DNA from: Cyclina sinensis | Lineage: Eukaryota > Mollusca > Bivalvia > Venerida > Veneridae | Length of the DNA: 64,000 nt | NCBI GenBank assembly: GCA_012932295.1 | Contig: JAAONU010000006.1 | Location: 31,522,882-31,586,881, forward strand | Reading direction: 5' to 3' | In this document: one piece after another, positions 23,019 through 35,379 of the stretch | Position numbering within the stretch: the stretch's first letter is position 1 | Layout of the letters: the number at the start of each line of letters is the position of its first letter | Notes under the pieces: generated by a model | Told to the model about the DNA's origin: nothing | The model's database searches: none | The model's input: only the letters and a program-made list of their open reading frames with translations | Position numbers and translations under genes: made by a program

Positions 23019-23209
23019 ATATGAACAAATTGTACAACTAAAAACAGTCTTCTGTCACTTAAAATGTCCTTTTTTTATGGAAAATACACAGCTTATGTGA
23101 TTTACAGCAAAACAAAGAAGACCCTTGCCATTTAGCAGAATCACTTTTCAAATCTACACTAAACTATATAGATTTGACTACATATACTTTCACCTATACT
23201 AGGACTCAC

Positions 23210-23384
23210 CTTTAATGGCTGTTGTATGAAAACACTCTGGAAGAAACCAGTGATGAATGAGACAAGCCACTCTACGCTGCGTGTGTTCCCGTATTTTGTT
23301 CCGTACAGCATGACAAAGTATGAGGACGTAAGGCATGTAAACATGGATATCACCCAAGCAATATACACAAACCACCAAGGTAAT
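23210..23384 (-). CDS. Polycystin-1-like exon: TM4 and start of TM5
   Basis: Encodes LPWWFVYIAWVISMFTCLTS and SYFVMLYG (TM4), then NTRSVEWLVSFITGFFQSVF and IQQPLK (TM5 start). LPWW...AW and the SxFF.....QPLK pattern are highly typical of polycystin-1 proteins. Acceptor 'tatttacag', donor 'gtgagt'. Phases match 26211 and 18386. Confidence 0.93.
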
Positions 23385-23662
23385 CTGTAAATAACAGTGC
23401 ACTATTAAATATAACATTCAATAACAGTCCTCAAGGGCTATAGTGAATGTTGGGTTTATATGCAAGTCACAGATATGAAAGCATTTGTTGTTTCACTATG
23501 CAGCTGAATCAAATTTCTGCATTGGCAAACAACCTGATCTTATTCTTAATTTTATCACATAACAATCAACTAAGCATTATCCCACATTTTGTTTTGAATA
23601 TTACTGAATATCAATTGTTCAAAAGCTAGATCCTCTCATATTAGTTTTAGAAACAACAACAA

Positions 23663-25685
23663 ACAAGAGGGCCAATGGCCCTAAAGCACTCACCTGGGTT
23701 CAAAGATGAAAGAAATTTTTATGAATGTAATGATGCATATCACAAAAAACTGGACCAATGCAATTTCATTGCCATAGCTCCAAAAACAAAAAGGAGGTCA
23801 GTAGGTCAAATATAGGTCATGAGACAACATTTTTGAAATCAGAACGAAAAGCTGTACATGCAGTCCAAATTTCATTGCCGTAGCTTTAAAATAAAAATTG
23901 TAGGTCAGTAGGTCAAAAATATATGTCATGCTATAACGGTTTTTGAAATTGGTAGAAAAAACTGTACATATGGTCCAAATTTCATTGCCATAGCTCTCAA
24001 AAAAAGTAGGTCAGTAGGTCAAAATATAGATCATGCGATGACATTTTTGAAATCGAAACGAAAAACTGTGCACATGGTCCAAATTTCATTGTTGTAGCAT
24101 AAAAAACAAAAAAAGAGGTCAGTAGGTCAAAAATATAGGTCAAGGAATAATGTTTTTGAAATCATCTTGAAAAACTGTACAAATGGTCCAAATTTTATAG
24201 CCATAGCGAAAAACTTAAAAATGAGAAAAAATGACCCCACTGTGGTCACAGTGCATACTACCAAATATCTAAGCTCCATGCCTTGCAGTTTCTGACAAGA
24301 AGATTTTTAAAGTTTTTTTGCTATATAACTCTATGTTAAACATGTGACCCCTTGGGCGGGGCCAGTTTTGACCCAGGGGCCATGATTTGAACAATCATGG
24401 TAGAGGTCTACTAGACAATGCTCAACACCAAATATCTAAGCTCCATGCCTTGTAGTGTCTTACAAGATGATTTTTAAAGTTTTCACTATATAACTCTATG
24501 TAAATCAAGTAAGCCCTGGGCAGGGTCAGTTCTTACCCCAGGGTCATGATTTGGATAATCTTTGTAGAGGTCCACTAGATGATGCCTCATACCAAATATC
24601 TAAGCTCCAGGCCTTGCAGTTTCTGACAAAAGATTTTTGAAGAATTTACTATATAACTCTATGTAAAACATGTGACCCCTTGGGCGGAGCCAATTTTGAC
24701 CAAGGGGCCATGATTTGAACAATCTTGGTAGAGGTCTACTAGACAATGCTCAACACCAAATATCTATGCTCCATGCCTTGCAGTTTCTGACAAGAAGATT
24801 TTTGAAGTTTCCCTATATAACTCTATGTAATTCAAGAAAGCCTTTGAGCGGGTCAGTTCTGACCCCAGGATCATGTTTTGAACAATCTTGATAGATGTCC
24901 ACCAGATGATGCCTGACACCAAATATCTAAGCTCCAGGCCTTGCGGTTTCTGACAAGAAGATTTTTAAAGTTTTCCCTATGTAACTCTATGTAAAAAAAG
25001 GGACTCCCGGGGCAGGGCCCAGTTCTGACCCAAGGGTCATAATTTGAACAAACTTGGTTGAGGTCCACCAGATGATGCCTCACACCAAAAATCTAAGCTC
25101 TAGACCTTGCGGTTTCTGACAAGAAGATTTTTAAAGTTTTCACTAAATAACTCTATGTAAAACATGTTACCCCTGGGGCGGGGCCAGTTCTGACCCCAGG
25201 GTTATAATTTGAACAATCTTGGTAGATTTTAACTAGATGATGCCTTATACCAAATATCTAAGCTCCATGCCTTGTGGTTTCTGACAAGAAGATTTTTAAA
25301 GTTTTCATTATATAACTCTATGTAAAATCAAGTGACCCCCAGGGCGGGACCAGTTCTGACCCCAGGGTCATAATTTGAATAATCTTGGTAGAGGTCAACT
25401 AGATGATGCTACATGCCAAATATCTAAGGTCCAGGCCTTGCGGATTTTGAGAAAAAGATTTTTAAAGTATTTCCTTTTGTTTGCCATGGCAACCAGAGTT
25501 CTGTATGGAATTGAATTCTTTGAACAAATTTATTAGAGCTTCATGCAAGAAACATCCCTGGCAAGTTTCATTGAATTTGGCCTAGTGATTTCAGAGGAGA
25601 TGTCGTTTGTTGACGACTCACGACGACGGACGGAAGGGGATCACAATAGCTCACCATATCACTGCGTGACAGGTGAGCTAAAAAC
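23663..25685 (+). repeat. Dispersed element 'caagagggccaatggccct', ~150-170-bp core units
   Basis: The left part repeats 'gtccaaatttcattgccata' and 'gtaggtcagtaggtcaaa' (four units, 23700-24200). The right part repeats 'accaaatatctaagctccag', 'gtttctgacaagaagatttt' and 'tataactctatgtaaaa' with 'gggtcataatttgaacaa' (about eight units). It ends 'gacgacggacggaagggg' + 'atcacaatagctcacc' and 'caggtgagctaaaaac'. The next element begins immediately. Confidence 0.82.
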
Positions 25686-26045
25686 AAGAGCTCCGCGTAG
25701 CTGCCCCAATGCTCGTCTGTTTTACAACTCATAATTGTACCTTTGATAGTTCAACTTAATACGCAATTCTGACAAAAATTTTAAAGTAAAAAGAGACATA
25801 ACTCCAAAAAAACAGCTTTCAGAATAATGCCCCTTGTGTTACAAATGCCTCTTGTCATGATAAGCAAGCAGTCCAAGTTTAATATTGATAGATTTTAATT
25901 TGATTGAGTAAAGAGCTATACATTAAAGGTTTTAAACCACGACGATGACAACAACGAGGCAGCGATCATAATAGCTCGCCTTTTTCTTCAAAAACAGACA
26001 AGCTAACAAAACCTGTTTTTCGAAATACATGTAGATATAGAATCA
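25686..26045 (+). repeat. 'caagagctccgcgtagctg' family element
   Basis: Begins 'agctccgcgtagctgcccca' and 'atgctcgtctgttttaca', contains 'cataactccaaaaa' and 'acaaatgcctcttgtcatga', and ends near 'gcgatcataatagctcgcc'. A second, interrupted copy is at 27555-29145. Confidence 0.65.
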
Positions 26046-26210
26046 ATGAAGAGGTCTCAGCAATTTGCTAGTAATGTATCATATAGTCTTGTAGTTAATT
26101 CTGTTTGTCTGCAACTGTTGTGTACAGACGCTCCTTTTAATGGTTTAAATCATCAATGTTATGCCATAGTTACAACAACTCAGACTGACTTACAGAGAAT
26201 GTTCACTTAC

Positions 26211-26276
26211 ACTTTTCCTTTATTCTTTTTTGACAACTCACTGGAGAGGGAGTCCAAGATGAAATCTTTTGAAGGC
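26211..26276 (-). CDS. Polycystin-1-like small exon: cytoplasmic loop before TM4
   Basis: A 66-base exon encoding PSKDFILDSLSSELSKKNKGK. The acceptor is a T-rich tract ending 'caggccttc', the donor 'gtaagt'. It was recognised because its phases (one base in, two bases out) fit the exons at 29213 and 23384 and it leads into LPWW as expected for the family. Too short to be found by length alone. Confidence 0.8.
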
Positions 26277-26557
26277 CTGAAAAAAAGGTTGAAAATACAA
26301 ACAAACATTAGGAAAATGATGCAGCTTGAATGAAAAATCCATCAAAAGGCTCACAAAAGGGCACAATGTCCAAGGTGTCTTAGACAAAGATACAAAGTCC
26401 CACACTGATATCCTCACTAAACTCTTCAGCTACTTTCGTATAAACCCAAGTGTTTATCATATTATTTGCCCAAAAATACAAGTTGCTGGCCATTTTCCTT
26501 TTCCTATGCATAGGCATGATGTCCAAGGTATCCCAGACCAGGATATACTATATTACA

Positions 26558-27475
26558 AGAAACATGGCAATGCCACGAAACCAGGTTTTCAAAAATGTTG
26601 TTCTGATTCTATACTATAGTATGAATTTTGGAATGAAGATTGCTATGAATATTCAAAAGATTATAACATGACATGAAGGAAAAGATAATATTCATGAGAA
26701 TACATGATAATGAGTAGGATGTAAATTTCGGCTAACAATACTGTCTGCAAGGAGTATACTTAATAATGAGACAACAATTTCTGCACGTCATCTTGATGTG
26801 GTAAACATTTGTCTGAAGTTTCATCAAAATTCTTCAAAGGGTTGAAGAGTTACAGAGCGGACAGGATTTTCAATGTTAATGTCACTGTGACCTTGACCTT
26901 GGAGCCATCAAAATTCTTCAAAGGGTTGAAGAGTTACAGAGCGGACAGGATTTTCAATGTTAATGTCACTGTGACCTTGACCTTGGAGCCAGCCATGCGG
27001 AACATGCGTTCTGCACGTCATCTTGATGTGGTAAACATTTGTCTGAAGTTTCATCAAAATTCTTCAAAGGGTTGAAGAGTTACAGAGCGGACAGGATTTT
27101 CAATGTTAATGTCACTGTGACCTTGACCTTGGAGCCAGCCATGCGGAACATGCGTTCTGCACGTCATCTTGATGTGGTAAACATTTGTCTGAAGTTTCAT
27201 CAAAATTCTTCAAAGGGTTGAAGAGTTACAGAGCGGACAGGATTTTCAATGTTAATGTCACTGTGACCTTGACCTTGGAGCCAGCCATGCGGAACATGCG
27301 TTCTGCACGTCATCTTGATGTGGTAAACATTTGTCTGAAGTTTCATCAAAATTCTTCAAAGGGTTGAAGAGTTACAGAGCGGACACAATTTCGTTTGACG
27401 CCCGCCCATCCGCCCATCCGCCCGCCATACCCCAATCTAATAACCAGGATTTTCAAAATTGAAAACCTGGTTAAT
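26558..27475 (+). repeat. Dispersed element with terminal hairpin and 146-bp core array
   Basis: Starts 'caagaaacatggcaatgcca' + 'cgaaaccaggttttcaaaa' and ends with the hairpin 'aaccaggattttcaaaattg' + 'aaaacctggtt'. The core at 26772-27385 holds four copies of a 146-bp unit ('catcttgatgtggtaaacat', 'gttgaagagttacagagcgg', 'gtcactgtgaccttgacctt'), the first with an internal 73-bp duplication. Copies are almost identical, unlike the older arrays. A GC-rich 'cgcccatccgcccatccgcc' tail follows. Identical short open frames in the units are not genes. Confidence 0.88.
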
Positions 27476-27554
27476 AAGCCTACTCAAATACCTTTACATG
27501 TGAAGGGTTAACAAGTCAGCAAACTTACCAACTCCATCATTGGGGCAGGTCAAA

Positions 27555-29145
27555 ACAACAGTTTTGCCGAGCGGCACCAACGCTCATCTGCTTTACATGT
27601 CATTCAACTAAATAAGCAATTTTGACAAAAATTGTAAGTTTAAAAGGGGCATAACTCCAAAAGTATAGCTCAGTCAAACCGAAAAACCTTCGGACCCAGG
27701 GACCTGTCCGCTAAAATTTAGGGAGGTCCGATATATTTTCCCTAATAGTGGGACCGCCTATCCGGTAAAAATGCCGGAGTCGTCGAGCTTTTAGTCTTTA
27801 CCTGCCAATTATGAAAATAAAATTATGACTTACTAAAATAATGCACTGTTTGTTTCCGGCATATGCTTTCAAGGAATTATATAAATCAAGAACCAGTGTG
27901 CATTTTTAAAATTTTATTAGCCACCAGTATTCTTGAGAATCAGGGTGGGGGAGGGATTTTTATATTTTTTTTTCAGGAAAACTTGGCTCTTTTAAACAGG
28001 TGATTTCATTTACATTTCATCAAATTATATTAGTTTAGCTGAATACTGACAACAAAAAATATAATAAAGGTCTTGCTAATTACAAAGGTGCCACTACAGT
28101 TGCAAAGAGGATGGTCTCTCAGCTGTCAAATGCACAGACTCTTGAAAATAAAAGAGAAAAAATATAGGAATATTGTCCAGACAGAAAATTCATGGACAGT
28201 TGGAAACAGGATAGGCCTGGTTAGATTACTCTTAGGGTAAAAAATGAAAAGTTGTTAGGATGTGTTTATTTGTACATGTAAAAAGCAAAGGGCAGCATGA
28301 AATACCCAAATACACCTTAATTTACCCAAATTCAATCAAATATACCAATGTCAACAAAACAACTTCAAAAAAGTACTTTGAGAGAAGCCCATGTTGAGTT
28401 GTATCACTTAATCAACTTTTTTTATAAATCAAGTGAGACTTTGGAGTTAACATCAAATATTTGATGAGAAAAGGTAAGTTTTAAGGTGGTTATTTTACAG
28501 TTGATACTCATTTGTTTGTATTCAGGATTCTTTTCATGCATGTTTCAGTGAAAACAAAAGTTTGTGGTAATTACTATTAGGTATCATTAAATATTATATT
28601 TCCTTAAATATAATTAAATATGCAAATATAAAAAAAGAAATCTCTGAAAATTAGAATAAAAGTCTTAATGGAAATGAGTTAAGAGTTAAAAGTGCGAACT
28701 GCAAACGATTCTAGATATTAACAAATAGAAGCAACCTGCATTAATTGTTTTTCACAGAGCGTAAATCTTACGATAGCATTTATGTCCGAAATGTGACTAA
28801 TATGTACAATGTATGACTGAATATCTATAACTTTGGCTGTTGTTTCTCATTTTCTAGTTTATCTGTGCCTTGTAAAAATGAACATGACAATAAGTATTTG
28901 TTTAAAGCCATCTTTAATCAGTACTGAAGTAAATTTCAAGTGTATTTTGGTATATTTGGGTTTATTGGTATGCCCTTTGTGTTACAAATGCCTCTTGTCA
29001 TGATAAGCAAGCATTCCAAGTTTCATATTGATATCATTTAAACTGTTTGAGTAATGGGCTACATTAAATTTTTTCCAAGACGACGACAACGCTTCAGCGA
29101 ACATAATAGCTTGACTTCTTCTCCGAAGCAGACTAGCCTAAAAAC
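27555..29145 (+). repeat. 'gccgagcggcaccaacgctc' element, split by a ~1.3-kb insertion
   Basis: The left half ends near 27670 after 'cataactccaaaagtatagc'. The right half resumes at ~28972 with 'ccctttgtgttacaaatgcc' + 'tcttgtcatgataagcaagc', which is continuous in the uninterrupted copy at 25830. The inserted 27672-28971 starts 'gtcaaaccgaaaaaccttcg' and includes 'gtccgctaaaatttagggag'. No coding capacity was recognised in the insert. Confidence 0.6.
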
Positions 29146-29212
29146 AATATGTTGCCATCAAACAACAAGGAATATTACTTTTACTTTACTCTTACCATTA
29201 CATTAAGTTTAC

Positions 29213-29450
29213 CTTGGCACTCTGGTGAACACTTTCATTCCTTCAACATCCTTAGTGTTGGTCAGCTCCAACAGATTTCTGTTGATTTCTGCCATAATAT
29301 CTTGAAATTTTGACCGAAAGAGAAACTCTTGGATATATTCTATAGGCTTATGTTCACTCATGTCATGTTCCTGCGGCTTCTGTTTAATTTTCAGGAACAG
29401 TTGTACAATAAGCAGGTTCACTGGAAACATGATCAGGCTGCTTTCTATCC
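29213..29450 (-). CDS. Polycystin-1-like exon: TM3 and long cytoplasmic loop
   Basis: Encodes IESSLIMFPVNLLIVQLFLK (TM3), followed by a hydrophilic loop with KQKPQEHDMSEHKPIEYIQE, FRSKFQDIMAEINRNLLEL and GMKVFTRVPR. The 'iGi.S.li.fPvNlli...F' helix is conserved in polycystin-1 proteins. Acceptor 'tgtatag', donor 'gtaaac'; the Gly codon is split with the exon at 30239. Confidence 0.92.
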
Positions 29451-30238
29451 CTATACATGTTAAAAAAAACAAGTATCATTTAAGATCTGACATGGACATA
29501 CCCTAGTTTTGTTTCTGTTGCAAAGTTACATTGCTATAGATGTAATTTCAGGCCTGAAATATCATTTCAGCAAAATAAAAAATCTAAATTAAATATAAAC
29601 ACAGAGGGTAATAGCAGATTCTTTAAACCTGATACAAAGAGCAAGACTGGAGATACAGCATAAACTACATCAACATAATGTTGTTTACTTTAAAGTTGCT
29701 CCTAAAAAGTATAAATGCTAGACAATCATCCTCTTTATAACAAACAAAATTCTCACATAATTGTAAGGCTTGTGTTAGAGCATCTACTCATCATCCTTTA
29801 AATATTCCTACATGAGATATTACAAAATATGTATAATTAAACTGAAGATTGACGTAACAAAATTCTAAAATGTAACACCAACATGACAGCTTAGTAAAGG
29901 CACCTTACTCTGGACTTTCTCTAAAGATGATCAATGCGTCTTTATGCCAAGTCATGTAAAAAATGTAAAACACAATGACACACAACAATACTTCTGTTAA
30001 TCCATAATCCAAAACCAATATCACTAGTCTTGAAATACCAGAAAGTTAATTTTGAATAAATACAGTTTCATTTACTTCTAAAGTCTAATTTGTTTCCTTT
30101 TTCATTTTTTAATGCTAATTTTCACATGATTTTGAAATATAGTGATCATTGATAGGACTTTGTTCGATGATACAGACTACCTTAAACTGCAGTTAAACAG
30201 AGCACAAAAGTGGAAGTAAGAGACTGGATCATATTTAC

Positions 30239-30497
30239 CTATAACTATCTGAGACAATGAAAACCGGAAGCCACCAGCAGTTACTTGGTCTTCTGGATTG
30301 TCTGTCGGTATCCCGTAAAACATGATATTGGTCAACATGGTTGTCAGCAGCAATGTAAGACAACATGTCAGCCTCTGTACTCGGGTGAACATACTGCTTG
30401 CTGGTTTTGAAAATATACTTAACCATATGTGACCGTCTCTCAAATCCTGGGTTGACTGTATCATAAAGTTATACTTCCTTTTGAACTTCAGTTCCTC
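30239..30497 (-). CDS. Polycystin-1-like exon: cytoplasmic linker and TM2
   Basis: Encodes EELKFKRKYNFMIQSTQDLR, DGHIWLSIFSKPASSMFTRV, QRLTCCLTLLLTTMLTNIMF and YGIPTDNPEDQV, ending FSLSQIVI. The DGHxWLSxxxxPxSSxFTRVQRL block after PLAT is one of the strongest polycystin-1 signatures. Phase 0 acceptor after 'attaccag'; donor 'gtaaat'. Confidence 0.95.
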
Positions 30498-30654
30498 CTG
30501 GTAATAAAAAGCAAAATATAGAGCCGAACTTGATTCTACAAACTGAATACCTGATTTTTTGTAATTAATTTATTTTTTAATAATATTCTTTGTTTTTGTT
30601 GTATTGAACTTGGAACGAATGTTTTTCTAGTACAATGAAATTAAGATATATTGC

Positions 30655-32300
30655 AACTAGAGCTATCACTAAAGGTGATTCTTACCCGCACCTGTCACCT
30701 TGATACTAAATACAGGTAATTGAAGTATTCGAAGTGCCCATCTATAATGCCCACTTCTTTTCAACTAGAGTTATCACTGAAGTTGATTAATACCCCAAAA
30801 CTACTGCCTTGTCACATATATGGCAACCATAAGAAAACAAAGGCCAAATAGAGGATGCATTGAAATTGTTTAATTTCATGGTGAAGAAAACTGATTTCAG
30901 CCTTAAAGTTTGTGCAAGAACCTAGTATTGGAGAATAAGTTTAGTTATTATATGGTTATGTTAATGTTTAGAAACAGAAAATAAAAGTATTAAGTATGGC
31001 TTCAATACGTTTTTTCAAGACAGCGACTGAAACTTTTTTTTTTCCGAGGTCCCAAATGGGTAACCCCGTTTATCTTGAATAACAAACATAATTTATTTAT
31101 ATGCAATATACAGATGTAATACTAAGAATTAGAGCATAATTATGTTTTTCAACAAAAAGGAAAAACTACACATTTCATATAAAACTACCAAAATTATGTT
31201 GTTATTACACAATATTTTGGAAAGGTAGGAATAAAGAAGTTAGAAGATAGAAAGGTTGGAAACATTGGTATTAAAGTAGGTTAGGAATTACCTAACTATG
31301 TGAAATTTCAAACCTTTAATTCAAATCTGCCAATACATGTGCAGAAAAAGACTACAAATATAGTAAAACCTGTACTATGGTCACCTGATTTAAGCAGCCA
31401 ACTGCCTTAAGCAGCTAATACAGATCATTCCAAATTAACCATTTATATAGTAAATATACGTATACCCAGGTAGAAATCATACACTCAATGCTGAATGGAA
31501 AACAAGACCAAATGAAATCGAATGGAGGATGACTTTACAGGACGTTGAATGCAAATGACAATTTAGTGCAGAACACTAAAATAAGTGTTCATTAAAGGGG
31601 GATGACATTACAGAATAATGAACGATGAACGCAAATGGTATTTTAGTTCAGCATACAGAAATGGCAACTAATTTGGAGAAATGATAAAGCAGCAAATTCT
31701 AGATGTATATATACTGGAGGAAGATTGAATGGATGCATGAAGGTTTTTTTTTGTTTTTTTTTCAAAACTGAAGATGGCAAGCGGCCATAACTATTTGAAA
31801 AAATTAGTGGTCTGTAGTCAAATTCAAACTCAACATGTTTTTTATGATGTTATACCTGTGTATAAAAATTATGTGAATGCATCACATCTTTAATGAGTTA
31901 TCATGTGGAAACTGTGTGAGTTTTTTTGTTGCAAAATTGAAGAAAATAAGGTCATAGGTAAGTGGTGAAAAATTAGTGGTCTGAAGCCAAATTCCAACTC
32001 CACCTGTATTTCATTATGTTACATCTGTGTTCCTAAAATTATTTAATCCATCACCTTTTTAAGGAGTATTCATCTGGAAAATGTTTTTTTGTGTGCAAAA
32101 CTGAAGATGAAAAGGGGACATAACTAGTCTAAGTTAACAGATTGTTGGTTTGTAGCCAAATTCAAACTCCATCTTTATTTTATGGTATACATGTGTACCA
32201 AAATTTACTTTAATGCATTGGTTTTTTAAAGAGTTAACATCTGGAAACCATGTTTTTTTTTGTAAAAAAAAAAAAAAAATATGAGAAAAAGGGGTGTTTC
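30655..32300 (+). repeat. Intron repeats: 'gagctatcactaaaggtga' and ~175-bp units
   Basis: Two partial 'agagctatcactaaaggtga' elements (30655, 30763) are followed, at 31740-32280, by three or four degraded ~175-bp units with 'aaaattagtggtctgaagcc', 'aattccaactccacctgta' and 'gagttaacatctggaaacc'. The intervening 30900-31740 holds nothing I can name. Confidence 0.5.
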
Positions 32301-32375
32301 TTGAAAAATATGGCCTTCAAGGACAGAACTGATCATGTAAATCTAAACCCTGTTTTATTTCATATAAACTGATAC

Positions 32376-32505
32376 CTCTGTTACAGGTGTTAATGTTGTT
32401 GTTGTCATTAGCAAGCTCCCTCTGTCAACTGCTAACCAGTCATTGTATACAAATGTCCATGACAAATTCTTCTGTACATCTTTTACAAAGACTTGATTCA
32501 CATAC
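32376..32505 (-). CDS. Polycystin-1-like exon: C-terminal part of PLAT domain and linker
   Basis: Encodes YVNQVFVKDVQKNLSWTFVY then NDWLAVDRGSLLMTTTTLTP. W-YVNQVFVKDVQ...F...DWL is the closing beta-strand pattern of PLAT/LH2 domains in this family. Acceptor 'ctgtgtaag' (weak tract), donor 'gtatca'. Its first base completes the Trp codon from 33496. Confidence 0.9.
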
Positions 32506-32796
32506 CTTACACAGATAAACACACAACATTTCAATAAACATTCAAACTCAACTCTTTTTAAAGTAACAATTTAAAACCAGTATAGCAATAGTTTTTGATA
32601 CTAATTAAGAATATTTTAACTGTTTTTAGACTATAACTGCATCAACCAGTAACTTTGGAAATGTATTTATGGCCTCAACCATTGTGTCTGAAACTGTTTT
32701 TTCTTGTTTGAGCACTGCAGACTATGATGAAACAATACATCTGAGGTAAAAAAAAAAACCTGCAATGCCTTTGAGGAGGCCAGTAGAAAACTAGAA

Positions 32797-33361
32797 CTAT
32801 GTCCATAGGATACGGATGCCCCCACTATGCATAAGTGCTCATAAACAAGAGCATGTATATCCTGTATGTAAGATTTTTCCTGTACATATACCTAAAATGA
32901 TCTACAGGTAACCTTATGTACATGTTAAATTAAATTACAAATGTAAAATGTATATGTTCAATTATTTGTATGGTATATAGTGAAAAAATCAACAAAGGGC
33001 CATAATTCTGTTAAATATGGTCACAGCAAAAATTCCTTCCTTTACTTCCATCTACACATTAAAGCTGTTCATCCCTGGAAGTTTAAGAAAATCTGCCATC
33101 CGTTTTAAGAGGAGTTGCGTTCACAAAATTTCTATATGGTATATAGTGAAAAAATCAACAAAGGGCCATAATTCTGTTAAATTTGTCGCAGCAAAATTCC
33201 TCCTTACTACCATCTACACATTAAGGTGTTCTCCCTGGAAGTTTAAGCAAAATCTGCCATCCGGTTTAAGAGGAGTTGCGTTCACAAGATTTCGGGACGT
33301 ACGGACGGACGGACGGACAAGTGCAACGCTATATGCTCCCCACTTTGTGGGGGCATAAAAA
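32797..33361 (+). repeat. Dispersed element 'tccataggatacggatgccc...gggggcataaaa'
   Basis: Two ~160-bp core units ('gaaaaaatcaacaaagggcc', 'ccatctacacattaaagctg', 'aagaggagttgcgttcacaa'), then 'acggacggacggacggacaa' and an end hairpin 'gctccccactttgtggggg' + 'cataaaa'. Confidence 0.8.
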
Positions 33362-33495
33362 CACTTCTTTTAAATGCTTTATGGCATGTGGGGCAAATAG
33401 CAATGAAAAGGTCAAAATGTGTCAAACCTACTGTCAAAACTAGTAGTTTTGATTTGAATATTACTGTAACTTGGTACATTAACAAAAATCTTTAC

Positions 33496-33655
33496 CAGTG
33501 TGGACTGGACCCAGTATTATCGTGCCAGAGTGTGACTGACTTGATATCACCTAGACTGTGCTCGGTTGTTAGCAAGAACCAGTCTTCATAACCAGTCTGA
33601 AAACATTTCCTTACAGGTGTCTTTAAGCATTTTCTTGGACTGTTTTCGATAGTTC
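33496..33655 (-). CDS. Polycystin-1-like exon: central PLAT domain
   Basis: Encodes TIENSPRKCLKTPVRKCFQ, TGYEDWFLLTTEHSLGDIKS and VTLWHDNTGSSPH. FxxGxEDxFLLTxxxxLGxxxxxxxWHDNxGxSPxW is the diagnostic centre of the polycystin PLAT domain, a cytoplasmic beta-sandwich that binds lipids or partners. Acceptor 'tgtttcag', donor 'gtaaag'; both phases match. Confidence 0.95.
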
Positions 33656-34496
33656 CTGAAACAAACAATAGGCCTTTACTTCTGTTTTTGCTTACCAATT
33701 TTTTTATTTTTCCAATGACAGAAGTTAACTTCTAGAATACAATTCTGGTTGGTTGAATAAGACCCTTTAAGAAAACTCTACGATTACTTAGAATTTAAAC
33801 AACCGGTAGTTAAAGTTATGCAAGTATGTCAACTACAAACAATGATCATTAATCAATTTTACAATTATACAAAATAATACCAGTGCAAAACTACAAGGCA
33901 CTTCTTAATGTAATGTGAATGAACTCTAGCAAGAATTATTTAAATTCAGTTCTGGAAGGGAGATGGAGATTCAAGCAAATTACACAGTTACCTGATCATA
34001 TCAGCAGGGTGAAGACAGTACGCTGAGGTATTAACTTATTTATGTACATGTATGCTATAGAACTACGTTGTAATAGCTTTTAATTACCAATTACCAATAA
34101 CTTTTTGAATGTTAGTCTCAGATTCAAGCAAAATACTGAATAAGACACCTTTTTACCCAAAGGGGCAAGAACTGTTATGCTGAGGCATACATTTCATTTA
34201 TGTATAGATTTATTCAAATTGCTAAAAAAAGTAGTAGTTAAATTTTTACAAAGATTTTTTTTTTTTTCAAATTTACCAACTACTTCTGAAATGCAGTTGA
34301 GAATTCGAATCATCTGCTACCTACTGCCAACCAGCTTTACTTTCATAAACATTCTCAAATCTAAGAACCAGAGCGATCCAAGTGTGGAAAAAAATTTGAA
34401 TTAAAGATTGTTGGGAATTAAAAGATGCTGTAATGAAAAAGAAGGTAAAACTTAATATGAATATTTCCACATCACAAAAAACCCTCTTAGTTATAC

Positions 34497-34617
34497 CTTT
34501 GAGGTAAATATAAACGTTCGCAGTTGTGCCTGCCTGGTTCCACCAGCCTGTGACAATACATACCAGATAGGTGTACGTATGAGTGGCTACATTGTCTGCA
34601 CAATAAATAACACCAAT
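34497..34617 (-). CDS. Polycystin-1-like exon: N-terminal PLAT domain
   Basis: Encodes IGVIYCADNVATHTYTYLVC then IVTGWWNQAGTTANVYIYLK. TYxYxVxVxTGxxxxAGTTANVYIxLxG is the first-strand PLAT signature that follows TM1 in polycystin-1 proteins. Phase 0 acceptor after 'acatttcag'; ends after the first base of a Gly codon completed by 33655. Confidence 0.94.
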
Positions 34618-34829
34618 CTGAAATGTAAAATACATGTATAATGTTTTTATGAACATAGCTTTTTAAAGTGTACTTAGCAGGTCTCTAGAAAAACTGTGAA
34701 TTTCTTATTTACACAATTATATTTGTCAACAAGACTGCCAAACTGCCACAAAAAACGCCCTTCGAAAATTTTGGTAAATGGTTGAAAAGTTTGACAGAGA
34801 GGTGGTGTTTACATGCAGGAATCTTTATA

Positions 34830-35045
34830 ACCCAAATTAATTTGATAACCAGCCAAATTAATACCAAAAAATTATGGGTTATTTGCAGAGGTGTCAATTA
34901 TATCACAGGAACCATGTAGTACTATAATGGATTTGATAACCAGCCACATTAATAGTAAGTTACAGGGCATTTAAAGCATGGGAACCGCTGTTACCATAAT
35001 TTACTTGATAACCAGCCAATTTAATACCATTTACGGGATATTTGG
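34830..35045 (+). repeat. ~95-bp 'gataaccagccaaattaata' repeat, three copies
   Basis: Three copies of 'tttgataaccagccaaatta' followed by variable 'gggttatttg/gggatatttgg' sequence. A short degraded minisatellite in the intron upstream of the PLAT exons. Confidence 0.6.
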
Positions 35046-35379
35046 AAGTTCTTTGAAGCAGTGTTTAAAACATATAATGAATACATAGAGAACAGACAGG
35101 TTCATTCGTGAACAACAATTGTTTTAATATAAATTTTCACTGTACCCATGTAATGATAGGAGTTTACAGATGCATGGATGAGAGCAAACATGTGCATGGC
35201 TACAACTATACTGATATATGGGTACAACTATACAGGACTGGTATATGTATACTAATATGCAGATACATAGTCACATGTAAATAAATACACACATAACTCA
35301 TCTTTGATTTTATATGAGTACAGAAGTCTTCTGTTGAGAGTCAGAACAGGCTGGAAGGTGAATTTTGCAGCTTTTTGAT

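Noticed and set aside
26809..27367. Repeated open frames with identical peptides (plus strand)
   Set aside because: They are the same segment of a 146-bp non-coding tandem repeat read three times; no start, splice or domain support.
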